This document shows, one piece after another, positions 1 through 8,847 of a stretch of 64,000 nucleotides of DNA. This DNA comes from Clostridiales bacterium (GTDB lineage Bacteria; Bacillota; Clostridia; Oscillospirales; Oscillospiraceae), in NCBI GenBank assembly GCA_012719035.1, contig JAAYBD010000029.1:1-64000 (forward strand). Direction: 5' to 3'. The stretch's first letter is position 1, and each line of letters opens with the position of its first letter. A program made the translations under genes and the position numbers. The notes beneath the pieces are model-generated. The model searched no databases and was not told the origin of the DNA. It saw only the letters and a program-made list of their open reading frames with translations.

Positions 1-2
1 CG

Positions 3-1166
3 AAGCATTACGAGGATGACCTTCTGGACTTCTGCTTCGTGTATACCTTCGATGAAAAATATAAAGCGGGTCTGCTTTCCGAGGTGGACAAGGCATACGA
101 GACCCGCAGACTGTTCCTCAAGGATAAATGCAAGACCTTCACTCTGGAAAAGCAAATCCGTGACCTCGATTTTGATGGTCTGGGCGAGCGTGAGGTGCTG
201 ATAAAAATCCACGAGGCTCTGGTGAAAAAATATAAACTCGGCAGCGATAAGAAAATGAACAAGCTGCTGCTCCAAGATGCCGGATACATCTTTGGCGCTG
301 AAATTCACGGACAGGCGCTGCAGGGGCAGTTCGTCCGCACCTCTTCCATTGCCGAAGGGCACAATTACATTACCACTCACAAGCGTGTGGATACCCATAA
401 GCATGGTATCTATCTCATGCACAGTGTGGACGCAATCAAATCCGCTATCGGTATGGCCCAGAACAAGGTAAAGACCATTCTGGAGCGCCTATTCCGTAAA
501 GGCGGCAATCCGACACGAAAGCTGATCGCTTTGGAAACGGCTGAATTCTATGCCTTCGTTATCAATAATCAGCACAAGCTGAAAGAGGAATTCCGTGAGG
601 TTACGGCACAGATGGCGCAGCAGATGAGTTTGTATCTGCATCCGAAGACCAGTGTGTTCCGTATCCCGGAGCAGGATTTCTTCAAGTATGACCCCGGCGT
701 TAAGAGCGAAGTCGAATATCTCTCCAACGCCTATCACGAATACACCTCCGGCTTTGCCACAAGTGTTGTTCGCAGCACCTGTGAAATGCTGTTTGAGCAA
801 TATTGCGAGGGCCGGGATGATATCGAATGGGTCTACAATAACGGCGATACCGGGCAGCAGTACTTCTCCATCGTATATGTGGACGGCATCCAGAAGCAGT
901 GGCTATTCTATGCTGACTACATCGTGAAAAAGAAGGACGGCACCATTTGGGTCATCGAGACCAAGGGCGGCGAAAGCCACGGGGCCAACAAAAATATCGA
1001 TGCACAGATTGAAAATAAATTCAATGCATTTAAGGCGTATGCCGCCGATAAGGGTCTGCATTGGGGATTTGTGCGTGACAAGGACAATCAGCTTTATATC
1101 AATAATACAGAATTTGCCATCGATATGGCAGATGAACATTGGGTGCCATTAGCGCAGGAATTTTAG
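3..1166 (+). CDS. Type III-like restriction enzyme/DEAD-helicase, C-terminal nuclease part (5' end outside window)
   Basis: The reading frame is open to the left edge, so only the last ~387 residues are visible. No helicase motifs remain in view. The C-terminal ~130 residues look like a PD-(D/E)xK nuclease: a hydrophobic strand ending in FYADYIV supplies the Asp, and IWVIETKGG supplies the E-x-K pair. This matches the C-terminal endonuclease domain of type III restriction (Res) subunits and related DEAD/DEAH proteins. The role would be ATP-dependent DNA cleavage together with a modification subunit that should lie upstream. The stop is followed within 30 bases by a terminator, and the next genes are a recombinase module, which suggests cargo of a mobile element. 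A stand-alone helicase-nuclease defence protein is the main alternative. The nuclease fold is well supported; the type III assignment is inference. Confidence 0.75.
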   Translation, partial: KHYEDDLLDFCFVYTFDEKYKAGLLSEVDKAYETRRLFLKDKCKTFTLEKQIRDLDFDGLGEREVLIKIHEALVKKYKLGSDKKMNKLLLQDAGYIFGAEIHGQALQGQFVRTSSIAEGHNYITTHKRVDTHKHGIYLMHSVDAIKSAIGMAQNKVKTILERLFRKGGNPTRKLIALETAEFYAFVINNQHKLKEEFREVTAQMAQQMSLYLHPKTSVFRIPEQDFFKYDPGVKSEVEYLSNAYHEYTSGFATSVVRSTCEMLFEQYCEGRDDIEWVYNNGDTGQQYFSIVYVDGIQKQWLFYADYIVKKKDGTIWVIETKGGESHGANKNIDAQIENKFNAFKAYAADKGLHWGFVRDKDNQLYINNTEFAIDMADEHWVPLAQEF

Positions 1167-1190
1167 TTCCGTATAAAACCTGCAGGCTTG

Positions 1191-1228
1191 AGACCACACC
1201 GGGGTTTTCCTCGATGTGGTCTTTTTTT
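1191..1228 (+). terminator. Intrinsic terminator after the restriction gene
   Basis: AGACCACA pairs with TGTGGTCT across a short loop and is followed by seven T residues. It ends the restriction transcript 25 bases after its stop. Nearly the same stem recurs at 3097-3135. Confidence 0.8.
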
Positions 1229-1316
1229 GTCTGTGCGAGGGTGACTCATGGAGCCGGGAATAATGCGGTTTCGGCCCCATTTGCCATAAATATTGAGGAA
1301 GGAGGATTTTGAAATT

Positions 1317-1388
1317 ATGAGCAGAGAGGAGGTTTTTCCAATGGCGCATTTACGGGCATTAAGCTACAAAACTAACGGAGGCTACTGA
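1317..1388 (+). CDS. Very short ORF upstream of the recombinase, possible remnant or leader peptide
   Basis: This 23-codon frame starts MSREEVFPMA after an AGGAAGGAGG ribosome site at about 1297-1306. It has an internal ATG at 1341 with its own GAGGAGG site. Its stop lies two bases before the recombinase ATG, so the recombinase is probably translationally coupled to it. From memory, small proteins beginning MSREE (SHOCT-like) precede serine recombinases in clostridial elements, so this could be a collapsed copy of such a gene. It is equally possible that it is only a coupling peptide. No function can be assigned. Confidence 0.35.
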   Translation: MSREEVFPMAHLRALSYKTNGGY

Positions 1389-1390
1389 CT

Positions 1391-2596
1391 ATGGCGAGAA
1401 AATTAGATGCGGAGCGTATCGAACAGGCTCGTCATCAATCACAGCGGACTGACCGCCGGGAGCAGGAAAAACAGCATATCCGGGAGACCATCGAAAGGAA
1501 TAGAAAAGGCGAACGCAAGGTTACCGTCATCATGCCGGAGCGAAAGGAATATGCGTACCAAGAGGCCGCAAAAGTCCGTGTGGCGGCATATTGTCGTGTC
1601 AGCACCGCTGAAGAGGCACAGGCTGGCAGCTTTGAAATGCAGGTGCAGCATTTCACGTCCGAGATAGAAAGCAATCCCATGTATGAGATGGTAAAAATCT
1701 ATACGGACGAGGGCATATCCGGCACTTCGGTAGATAAGCGCAAAGGCTTTCTGGAGATGATCGAGGATGCGAAAGCGGGTAAAATTGACCTCATTCTCAC
1801 GAAGAGTATCAGTCGCTTCGGCAGAAACATTGTCGATATACTGACCACGCTGCGTGAGCTGAGTGACCTCCCGTCTCCTGTGGCGGTCAATTTTGAATCG
1901 GAGGGTATCAACACCAGTGACGGCAAAAACAGACTGATAATCTCCATCCTGTCGGCTTTGGCTGAATTGGAGAGTCAGCAGAAAAGTATCGCCATCAAGG
2001 AAGGTATCCGCTACCGAATGCAGGAGGGACTGTACAAGTTCACTGTTCGGAACACCATTGGCTATTACCGAGACTACACGGGCCGGGTAAAAATCGAGCC
2101 TGCGGAGGCGGAGATAGTCCACTACATTTACGACAGCTTTGTGGAGGGCGCATCGGTGCAGGAAATCGCTGATGCCCTTACGAAGCAAGGAATTCGCTCT
2201 CCCAAGGGAATGGAGAGATGGAATTCAAGCACAATCCGCAGCATCCTCAAGAACGAGAAATACTGCGGTGATGTCCTGTATCAGAAAACATACACGAAGG
2301 ACTACCTTACCCATAAATCTGTGAAAAACCGGGATGTGCTGCCGCAGTATCACTGGGAGAATGACCACCCGGCAATCATCAAGCGTGAGCAGTGGGATAA
2401 GGTACAGATACTCCTTGCCACCAAGCAGGGCCGGGGCCACAGGCAGATTGGTGAAATCAAAAAGAAATTTACCGTTGCCCGAGTGAAAACTGGTGTGCTA
2501 CGTGGCTATTTCCTTCTGGATGCGAACTGGACGAAGGACGAAAGAGAACAATTCATAAAAATCATTGAGAGCGTCAATGACCTCGAAAACGAGTAG
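1391..2596 (+). CDS. Large serine recombinase family protein, short C-terminal form
   Basis: A resolvase/invertase catalytic domain occupies about residues 63-210. The nucleophile is Ser71 in YCRVST, and catalytic arginines lie in SISRFGRN (about 140-146). A 'Recombinase' DNA-binding domain follows at about 225-330, with the typical GIRSPKGMERWNSSTIRSIL segment split over its helices. The first 60 residues are a charged helical extension. At 401 residues it is shorter than the usual ~500-550: the Cys4 zinc ribbon and long coiled coil that normally follow are absent, and the tail ends around LENE. It would catalyse integration or excision of the element containing it. Its ATG follows AACGGAGG, and the next gene begins 20 bases after its stop. 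Whether it acts alone or with a second recombinase outside the window is unknown. Confidence 0.88.
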   Translation: MARKLDAERIEQARHQSQRTDRREQEKQHIRETIERNRKGERKVTVIMPERKEYAYQEAAKVRVAAYCRVSTAEEAQAGSFEMQVQHFTSEIESNPMYEMVKIYTDEGISGTSVDKRKGFLEMIEDAKAGKIDLILTKSISRFGRNIVDILTTLRELSDLPSPVAVNFESEGINTSDGKNRLIISILSALAELESQQKSIAIKEGIRYRMQEGLYKFTVRNTIGYYRDYTGRVKIEPAEAEIVHYIYDSFVEGASVQEIADALTKQGIRSPKGMERWNSSTIRSILKNEKYCGDVLYQKTYTKDYLTHKSVKNRDVLPQYHWENDHPAIIKREQWDKVQILLATKQGRGHRQIGEIKKKFTVARVKTGVLRGYFLLDANWTKDEREQFIKIIESVNDLENE

Positions 2597-2616
2597 ACGC
2601 AGAAAGGACAATTACT

Positions 2617-3036
2617 ATGGCTATCAATTTTAAGGAAATCAACCTGTCTGTTATCGACATCACCACCAACGCTGCCCCGGACATCTTCATCAACCAGAAG
2701 GGCATCACCTTCACCAAGCGTGTTCTGGAGGATTTGAACTACCCGCAGAATGTGCAGTACTGCATGGATGCGGAGAAGAAGGTCTTTGCCATCCGTGTTT
2801 GCAAGAGCAACGAGGCAAAGGCTACGGCGTTCTCCAAGCCTCGTGGGGAGCAGACGGCAACGCTGTCCTGCAACAACAAGAATATCCACGATGTGATTAC
2901 ACACATGATTCCGGGCTACGATTCCACCAAGCGTTACAAGGTGAGCGGCTATTTGGATGCGGAAAGCCGTGTCCTGTACTTCGATATGACCGAGGCAGAG
3001 GTCTCCATGTTCCGAGCGTCCGATAAGGCCGAGTAA
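2617..3036 (+). CDS. Conserved hypothetical protein of recombinase modules
   Basis: This is a 139-residue soluble protein with no signal peptide, membrane segment or catalytic motif that I recognise. It has alternating hydrophobic strands (NLSVIDITT, DIFINQKGITFTKRVLEDL) and a C-terminal YLDAESRVLYFDM segment, so a small alpha/beta fold is likely. It starts 20 bases after the recombinase stop behind AGAAAGGAC and shares the terminator at 3046-3087, so the two are co-transcribed. Position suggests an accessory factor for recombination or element maintenance, for example a directionality factor or DNA-binding protein. That is inference from context only. Confidence 0.75.
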   Translation: MAINFKEINLSVIDITTNAAPDIFINQKGITFTKRVLEDLNYPQNVQYCMDAEKKVFAIRVCKSNEAKATAFSKPRGEQTATLSCNNKNIHDVITHMIPGYDSTKRYKVSGYLDAESRVLYFDMTEAEVSMFRASDKAE

Positions 3037-3045
3037 ATAAGGACG

Positions 3046-3087
3046 GCCACACCCAATGACAGCTTGTTTGCGGGTGTGGCTGTTTTT
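3046..3087 (+). terminator. Intrinsic terminator of the recombinase operon
   Basis: GCCACACCC (3046-3054) pairs with GGGTGTGGC (3072-3080) and a T-rich tract follows at 3081-3087. Confidence 0.85.
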
Positions 3088-3096
3088 ACGCAGAAA

Positions 3097-3135
3097 AAGA
3101 CCACACGGCGGGTGATTAACCTACCATGTGGTCTT
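3097..3135. terminator. Second hairpin near the right end of the element
   Basis: AAGACCACA and TGTGGTCTT form a perfect stem around an ~18-base loop. The stem repeats the one at 1191-1222. The T-run is weak on the plus strand, while the minus strand ends in CTTTTTCTG, so it could act in either direction. The stretch 3136-3442 holds no gene. It contains a possible -10 TATAAT at 3271-3276 for the next gene and presumably the element/chromosome junction, which I cannot place. Confidence 0.5.
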
Positions 3136-3442
3136 ATTTCGTTTGGCACCGTTTGAAGACGTCACTCAAAAATTACTGTTTTCGGTAAATCCCTAAGTGA
3201 ACGCTCCAAAAGGGGTTCCTCTATTTTTATTACAATCGTTTACAATTTCCACTTGAATTGTTAAATAAGCTATAATATTATATAAACATCAAATAAGATT
3301 TTTCGCGGTTTAAGACGGTGCAATTTTCCGCCGGGATCTGTTCCGTTCGTCCTCGCATACCGGGAAAATCAGCTCAGTGATTTTTTATATATTTATGATG
3401 CCGAAAATAGGCAAATTTTGTCAATATTCTTTGGTGGTGCTT

Positions 3443-4246
3443 ATGAAAAGAGCGGAACGAGCAGCAGCGCTTGCGCTGTCACTTTTACTTATATTATCAA
3501 TAAGCGGCTGCGGGGCCGGAGGCAACGAAAAATATCGTGTTGCAGATAAGCTTGAGTTTCAGGAATTATGCGTGGGATTCAGACTTGAAGACAAGGCGGG
3601 CGAGGCGGTGATTGCCGCTCTAAAAGTCCTGCAGGATTCGGGTAAGGTTTCGGAACTGTCCCGAAAATGGTTTGGAGAGGATGTTTCCCTGCTGGAGGGT
3701 GATCCCAATGCAATTAACAATCTTGAGGAGAGCATTGAGAAACGAACCTTTATAATCGGATATGACTCGGGACGCATGCCTTTTTCCGGAACCAATAGCA
3801 GCGGTATTGCCGATGGTTTTGATGTCGAGCTTGCAAGGGCGGTCTGCAAAGAGCTTGGCTGGAAAGCAAAATTTCTTCCTATAGATGTTTCCAAGGCCGC
3901 CGTGGAACTTAACTCCGGCAATGTAGACTGCGTGTGGGGCGGCTTCGCTTACGATGAGGACAACAAGGAGATAAACCAGTCGCCGGTTTATATGAAGAAC
4001 ACGATAGTGCTTGCCGCTTTGGGGAATTCAAAAATCAGAGGTATAGGTTCGCTTTCGGGAAAAACCCTGACTTTAAGCGAAAATTTCTATTATAATGCTG
4101 TACTTGAGTCAAACGAATCACTTAAAACGAAGCCGGAATTCATTGTAAGGGTTCCGAACGGAACGAGCGGATGCTTTGATGCCCTTAACAGCGGGGCATG
4201 CAACGCGATTATAACAGACCTTGCCGCTCTCGACTATTATGATTAG
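3443..4246 (+). CDS. Solute-binding lipoprotein (SBP_bac_3 type) with circularly permuted domain order
   Basis: A 267-residue lipoprotein: signal peptide with lipobox ISGC (Cys23). The start at 3443 is chosen because the signal peptide begins there and a GGTGG site precedes it; 22 upstream in-frame codons are ignored. Residues ~101-267 match the beginning and middle of a polar amino-acid binding protein (IIGYDSGRMPF, GFDVELARAVCKELGW, VELNSGNVDCVWGGF, SLSGKTL), but the chain stops at ITDLAALDYYD. The segment that normally follows (VGF...AL..L...G....L..KWFGED) is found instead at residues ~40-80, before the first lobe. The order is therefore permuted. No ABC permease or ATPase is adjacent, so it may serve a distant importer or a sensor. 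The family call is firm; the permutation is read directly from motif order. Confidence 0.8.
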   Translation: MKRAERAAALALSLLLILSISGCGAGGNEKYRVADKLEFQELCVGFRLEDKAGEAVIAALKVLQDSGKVSELSRKWFGEDVSLLEGDPNAINNLEESIEKRTFIIGYDSGRMPFSGTNSSGIADGFDVELARAVCKELGWKAKFLPIDVSKAAVELNSGNVDCVWGGFAYDEDNKEINQSPVYMKNTIVLAALGNSKIRGIGSLSGKTLTLSENFYYNAVLESNESLKTKPEFIVRVPNGTSGCFDALNSGACNAIITDLAALDYYD

Positions 4247-4297
4247 CATTTATAAAAAAGAAGCATCGTTTCTTGCCCTTAGAAAAAGGGCAGTCTG

Positions 4298-4338
4298 AAT
4301 AAAGAGAGCCTGACTCATATAGTCAGGCTCTCTTTATT
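4298..4338. terminator. Bidirectional terminator between convergent genes
   Basis: An 18-base perfect stem (AATAAAGAGAGCCTGACT and its complement) surrounds a 5-base loop. A-rich and T-rich flanks let it serve both the binding-protein gene and the Clp gene ending at 4367. Confidence 0.9.
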
Positions 4339-4366
4339 ATAGTTTTTTAGATTGAAAGAACGAAAT

Positions 4367-6697
4367 TTAAACAGCAGTTATTTTGGGTTTCTCGTCTTCA
4401 ATCGTAAGTGAGATTTTCTTCACATTTCCACGGTAGTTATCAATAATCTCAGTTGCAATCGCATCCTCAATCTCCTTTTGGATAAGACGACGGAGGTTTC
4501 TTGCACCGTAAGTGAGAGAATAGCTCTTCTTGGAAAGGTAAGCGAGCAATGCCTCATCGTAGACAAGCTCAATGCCCTTTTCCTTCATAGCATCGGAAAG
4601 TTCGCCCATCATCAGCTTGGCGATTTCGTGGAAATTCTCCTCATTCAAGCGGTTGAAATAAACTATTTCATCTATGCGGTTTATAAACTCGGGACGCAGG
4701 AAGTCTTTAAGCGCTTTTAATGATTTTTCCCGTCCCTGTTCTGAAACGGTACCACCGAAACCTACAGTACCGTCTTTTCTGTCACTGCCTGCATTGGTAG
4801 TCATTATGATAACGGTATTTTCAAAGTTTACGGTCCTGCCCTGCGCATCGGTTATTCTGCCGTCGTCGAGTATCTGTAAGAGCACGTTCATGACATCGGG
4901 ATGAGCTTTTTCGATTTCGTCAAACAAAACCACAGAATAAGGCTTACGGCGGATTTTCTCCGTTAGCTGACCCGCTTCATCATATCCGACGTAGCCCGGA
5001 GGGGAGCCGATTATACGGGAAACAGAGTGCTTTTCCATAAACTCTGACATATCAAAACGAATAAGCGACTCGGGAGAATTAAAAAGATCCTGAGCAAGAC
5101 GTTTTACTAATTCGGTTTTACCAACACCCGTACTGCCGACGAATATAAAGCTGACAGGCTTGTGCTTTGCCGCTAAACCTATACGGTTACGCTTAATTGC
5201 GGCACAGACGGTATCAACGGCTTCGTCCTGTCCGATAATATGCTTTTTAAGGCGCTTATGCAGCTCTGAAAGCCTATCGAACTCATCTTCGCGGATGCTG
5301 CTTGCAGGAATCTTGGTCCAAAGCTCAATGACTCTTGCAAGGTTCTCTTCTGTAAGCGCGGGTTTGCCTTTTGCCCTAAGGCGCATTTGCTCATCCGTCA
5401 ACTGGAGGCAAAGACTGCGAATTTCGGCAAGACGCGCGAAATTATCATTTACTGTATCTGCGAGGAGAAGTTCGCGCTCCTTGTCAAGATCCTGCAGTTC
5501 TTTTTCGATAGATGCCATACGCTCTATATCGGGACTTTTGAGATTTACATCTGAGCATGCCTCATCGATCAGATCTATAGCCTTGTCGGGAAGATAACGG
5601 TCGGTAATATACCGCTCGGACATCATAACTGCCTTTCGGCACATTTCACTCGAAATTGCCACGCCATGATATTCCTCATAATAATGGGATATTCCCTTCA
5701 GGATTTCAATGCTGTCGTCAATCGAGGGTTCGGCAACTGTAACAGGCTGAAAGCGGCGTTCGAGAGCGGAATCCTTTTCAATGTGCTTTCGGTATTCCGT
5801 AAAAGTGGTGGCTCCTATGACCTGTATCTCGCCTCTTGAAAGTGCGGGCTTGAGAATATTAGCGGCGTTCATGCTGCCCTCAGCATCGCCTGCTCCGACA
5901 ATATTGTGGACTTCATCGATTACCAGAATGATGTTGCCCTGCTTGCGTATCTCCTCGATAAGCCCTTTCATGCGGCTTTCAAATTGTCCGCGGAACTGCG
6001 TTCCCGCAACGAGAGCGGTGAGATCCAAAAGCAAAACTTCTTTATCGCGAAGCTTATAGGGAACTTTTCCATCCGCTATGCGCTGTGCAAGCCCCTCGGC
6101 AATGGCGGTTTTACCAACGCCCGGTTCTCCTATGAGACAAGGGTTGTTTTTTTGACGGCGGTTGAGGATTTGTATAACGCGCTCAAGCTCCTCCTCGCGT
6201 CCTATCATATTGTCAAGAAGTCCTTCAAGCGCACGCTCGGTTAAGTTTATACAGTAATTGTTTAAGAATTTCAGTTTGCTGGAGGACGAGCGAACATATT
6301 GTTCTTTGGACTCGCCTTTTGAAGGACGGTTTTCATATGGCTGCTGCGGCTGGGGATAGGAACTGTTGAGAGGGTTGAGAGGACTGTCCGTTCCGAAAAG
6401 GCGGTTGAGATACGGGAAGGTTGCAGTTTTTCCGCCTTCATCGTCGTCAAGGTCAATACTATCTATTTCCTTCATACCTTCAGTACCCCCGATGGCTGCT
6501 GCCATTTCGTTTGTCAGGGTATCAAGATCTTCATCGGAAATGCCCATTTTAGTCATAATCTCATCAACGGGCTTAATGTGAAGTTCCCGAGCACATTTAA
6601 GGCACAGACCCTCGTTCTTGGTTACCCCGTTTTCAACTTTTGATATAAATATTACAGCCATATTCTTTTTACAACGGGAGCAAAGTGAAGGTTGCAT
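4367..6697 (-). CDS. Clp family AAA+ unfoldase with N-terminal zinc finger (ClpC-like)
   Basis: A 776-residue two-ring Clp ATPase. Residues 6-9 and 32-35 carry CxxC pairs (CSRC, CLKC) forming a zinc finger like that of McsA, in place of the usual Clp_N repeats. A low-complexity linker follows. AAA module 1 has Walker A GEPGVGKT (190-197) and Walker [10 protein letters not shown] short middle helical region lies at ~390-445. AAA module 2 has Walker A GSTGVGKT (521-528) and [14 protein letters not shown] at ~645-648 sits where ClpC proteins carry their ClpP-docking loop, so it probably feeds a ClpP protease encoded elsewhere. AAGGAGAAG precedes the ATG. It follows a CvpA gene by 40 bases on the same strand. 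The zinc finger may recruit substrates or an adaptor. Confidence 0.88.
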   Translation of the reverse strand: MQPSLCSRCKKNMAVIFISKVENGVTKNEGLCLKCARELHIKPVDEIMTKMGISDEDLDTLTNEMAAAIGGTEGMKEIDSIDLDDDEGGKTATFPYLNRLFGTDSPLNPLNSSYPQPQQPYENRPSKGESKEQYVRSSSSKLKFLNNYCINLTERALEGLLDNMIGREEELERVIQILNRRQKNNPCLIGEPGVGKTAIAEGLAQRIADGKVPYKLRDKEVLLLDLTALVAGTQFRGQFESRMKGLIEEIRKQGNIILVIDEVHNIVGAGDAEGSMNAANILKPALSRGEIQVIGATTFTEYRKHIEKDSALERRFQPVTVAEPSIDDSIEILKGISHYYEEYHGVAISSEMCRKAVMMSERYITDRYLPDKAIDLIDEACSDVNLKSPDIERMASIEKELQDLDKERELLLADTVNDNFARLAEIRSLCLQLTDEQMRLRAKGKPALTEENLARVIELWTKIPASSIREDEFDRLSELHKRLKKHIIGQDEAVDTVCAAIKRNRIGLAAKHKPVSFIFVGSTGVGKTELVKRLAQDLFNSPESLIRFDMSEFMEKHSVSRIIGSPPGYVGYDEAGQLTEKIRRKPYSVVLFDEIEKAHPDVMNVLLQILDDGRITDAQGRTVNFENTVIIMTTNAGSDRKDGTVGFGGTVSEQGREKSLKALKDFLRPEFINRIDEIVYFNRLNEENFHEIAKLMMGELSDAMKEKGIELVYDEALLAYLSKKSYSLTYGARNLRRLIQKEIEDAIATEIIDNYRGNVKKISLTIEDEKPKITAV

Positions 6698-6736
6698 ATT
6701 TTCTTCTCCTTGAATAAGAATGTAGTTGCACTAATG

Positions 6737-7462
6737 CTAAATTGTCAGAAATACCGACATTACGTCCATTTTCAGAAAGAGTGCAGTTAGAAGAGTGCGG
6801 CGCATTTCCTCTTCGGGAAACAACGCACCGGAAAATTTAAGGATCCAAGTAATAATCATGCAGAACATGATGCCGGTTATTGCACCGGCAACAGCACCGC
6901 CGATATAGTTTAATTTTTCCTTTTCGGGTATTTTAAAGCTCAAATTTAAAATATTCCCCAAAACGGTAAGTACAATCATTGTTATCACAAAAAAGATGAT
7001 GAAACCAAAAAAGTATGTAACACTGCCGCACAATACATCTACTGTCGCACTTGTTACAGATAGGCTGTTTGCCTCGACGAGGTCAACAGCCTCGGTTGCC
7101 ATTTTCTTTGCGGAGGGAGTGAAGATTCCAACGTCTTTATAGCTGTTTTCAATCAGCTGGGATTTAATCTCGGGATACTGTTTCAGCGCATCGTCAACAG
7201 ATAATCCGGCTTTATTTCCGTCAAGCAAATCTTTCAGGTTGTTGCTTATTACCCCGTCAGAACCATCCATATAGCCGCCTACAAAGGGACGGAGAACAGG
7301 TTTTACGGCGGGAGAAAAAGTATCGGAGAGCAAATCACCCACATACAGAGATATTATTATTGCAAGTATGGTTCCTATGCACATTACGAGACCTTTTTTA
7401 TATCCGTTCCAAGTGCACATGAGAATTATAATAAGCAGGAGTATCTCTATCGCAATTTTCAT
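6737..7462 (-). CDS. CvpA family membrane protein
   Basis: This 241-residue integral membrane protein starts MKIAIEILLLIIILMCTWNG, followed by the KKGLV turn typical of the CvpA family. A second membrane helix follows, then a polar extracytoplasmic stretch (about residues 60-125) and two further helices (~135-165 and ~185-215). CvpA/colicin V production proteins are widespread but their biochemical role is not settled. It lies between DUF5711 and the Clp ATPase on the same strand with gaps of about 100 and 40 bases, so the three are probably one transcript. The sequence does not suggest a specific substrate. Confidence 0.8.
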   Translation of the reverse strand: MKIAIEILLLIIILMCTWNGYKKGLVMCIGTILAIIISLYVGDLLSDTFSPAVKPVLRPFVGGYMDGSDGVISNNLKDLLDGNKAGLSVDDALKQYPEIKSQLIENSYKDVGIFTPSAKKMATEAVDLVEANSLSVTSATVDVLCGSVTYFFGFIIFFVITMIVLTVLGNILNLSFKIPEKEKLNYIGGAVAGAITGIMFCMIITWILKFSGALFPEEEMRRTLLTALFLKMDVMSVFLTI

Positions 7463-7563
7463 ATCTTACCTCACGATAACGGGCATTTTTTGTCTACCCG
7501 TGCATTAAATATATATATTTTATTTCCGCGGTATCGGCAGAATACAATAAGCAGAGGGATATA

Positions 7564-8694
7564 TTATCTAAATTCGCATTTTTCACCGTAATGAGAGGAC
7601 AGCAAAAGAACATTGCCTTTCGGCAAAAGAAGGGCGGATGTAAATCCGGGGGTAACATGGTTCTTCTTTTGCATACGGAGATCACCGCTGTATAGAGCGA
7701 TGCTTGAAGCATCAAGAACGAGCAGCTTTTGACCTTGAGATGAAAGCGAAAGCGGCTCTTCCGACAGAGGAAGAGAGCCAAGGACTTTACCGTCCGTACC
7801 GAAGCTTATGAGCGTAACACCGCTGCCTGAAACGTATTTGCTCAGAACTACGGCGCAAAACTCATCGGAAAGTTCATAATTTGCGAGAAAATATTCATCG
7901 AAGCTGTAGGATGAAAGTGCGTTCCCGCTGCTGTCAAAGAAATGTATTGCTTTTTCGGAAAGAGCATAAAAATTGCCGTTTTTAGTAAAATTGACTTTGA
8001 ATGCAAGCTCATCTTTTATGGAAACGGAAGCCAGCTCCTCCTCACTGTCAAAACGGAAAAGGCGAATGGTGCTGCCAGAAGAATCGGCACATAGAATGGC
8101 AAGCATACTGTTATCGGGGGATACGACTGAATCGAGAGCATAGCCCGAACCTGAGTACCATTTATAGAGGGGATCCAAATCGCTGTCATATACAGTTACA
8201 GTGCCTTTATAGCCGGCCTCCTCCTCTGTCACCGTGAAATAACCGCTGCTGTTGACTGTGACGGAAATTATTGCGGTTTCCCTGTCAAAGTCATGGCTTT
8301 GCCCGTCCTTGAAAATGCGGAGCGATTTGCCTCCGACATCAAAAAATGCGCTGTAATTTCCGCTGCAGCGCACAGCGGGGTTTGCCATGGAAAAGACTTC
8401 GCGGGAAATAGTATTTCCGTTGTCGTCAAGAAGCTGAAGCCCTGTAGAAGAAGCGATGGCAAGCTTGTCTCCCATTAGGGCGAATATCTGTTTGGAGCCG
8501 TTTTCATAGGTAAACGGTTCGCTGCTTATCATTATCTCTGTACGATCCCTCGAAAATGCGCCGAGGGAGGAGGGGGAAAGCTTGTCCCTGTATAAGAAAA
8601 TGACAAAGGCAAGCACAACGATAAGAAGCGTAGCAATGGAAGCGGAAAAACGACCTTTATTTCTCTTTTGCTTTGTGTGTTTAACACGAGCCAT
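7564..8694 (-). CDS. DUF5711 family membrane-anchored beta-propeller-like protein
   Basis: A basic N-terminus (ARVKHTKQKRNKGR) precedes a single membrane anchor at about residues 19-36. About 330 residues of repeated short beta-strand units follow (for example KQIFALMGDKLAIASSTG and YSAFFDVGGKSLRIFKDG), giving a WD/PQQ-like propeller on the outer face. This agrees with the DUF5711 family, whose function is unknown. It heads a minus-strand group with CvpA and the Clp ATPase, which suggests a shared envelope or protein-quality task; that is inference. A promoter with extended -10 lies at 8765-8773. Confidence 0.75.
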   Translation of the reverse strand: MARVKHTKQKRNKGRFSASIATLLIVVLAFVIFLYRDKLSPSSLGAFSRDRTEIMISSEPFTYENGSKQIFALMGDKLAIASSTGLQLLDDNGNTISREVFSMANPAVRCSGNYSAFFDVGGKSLRIFKDGQSHDFDRETAIISVTVNSSGYFTVTEEEAGYKGTVTVYDSDLDPLYKWYSGSGYALDSVVSPDNSMLAILCADSSGSTIRLFRFDSEEELASVSIKDELAFKVNFTKNGNFYALSEKAIHFFDSSGNALSSYSFDEYFLANYELSDEFCAVVLSKYVSGSGVTLISFGTDGKVLGSLPLSEEPLSLSSQGQKLLVLDASSIALYSGDLRMQKKNHVTPGFTSALLLPKGNVLLLSSHYGEKCEFR

Positions 8695-8764
8695 ATAAAA
8701 ACTCCAGAAAATAATCGGAACCCGACAGCCTGCCTAAGCCCGCTGTGCAACTTTAATATCGCCT

Positions 8765-8794
8765 ATTATAGCATGGTTTCCGATAAATAAAAAG
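8765..8794 (-). promoter_or_regulatory. SigA-type promoter for the DUF5711 gene
   Basis: Reading the minus strand, an extended -10 TGCTATAAT occupies 8773-8765. The -35 region about 18 bases upstream is poor, as expected with an extended -10. The ATG at 8694 is about 65 bases downstream of the start point. Confidence 0.55.
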
Positions 8795-8847
8795 ATTTTT
8801 TGTGAATTAATGAATGGATATTATGGATAATATTGAACTAATAATAA

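Noticed and set aside
1439..2188. 249-residue frame antisense to the recombinase
   Set aside because: Opposite a clear serine recombinase domain; no recognisable motif or ribosome site.
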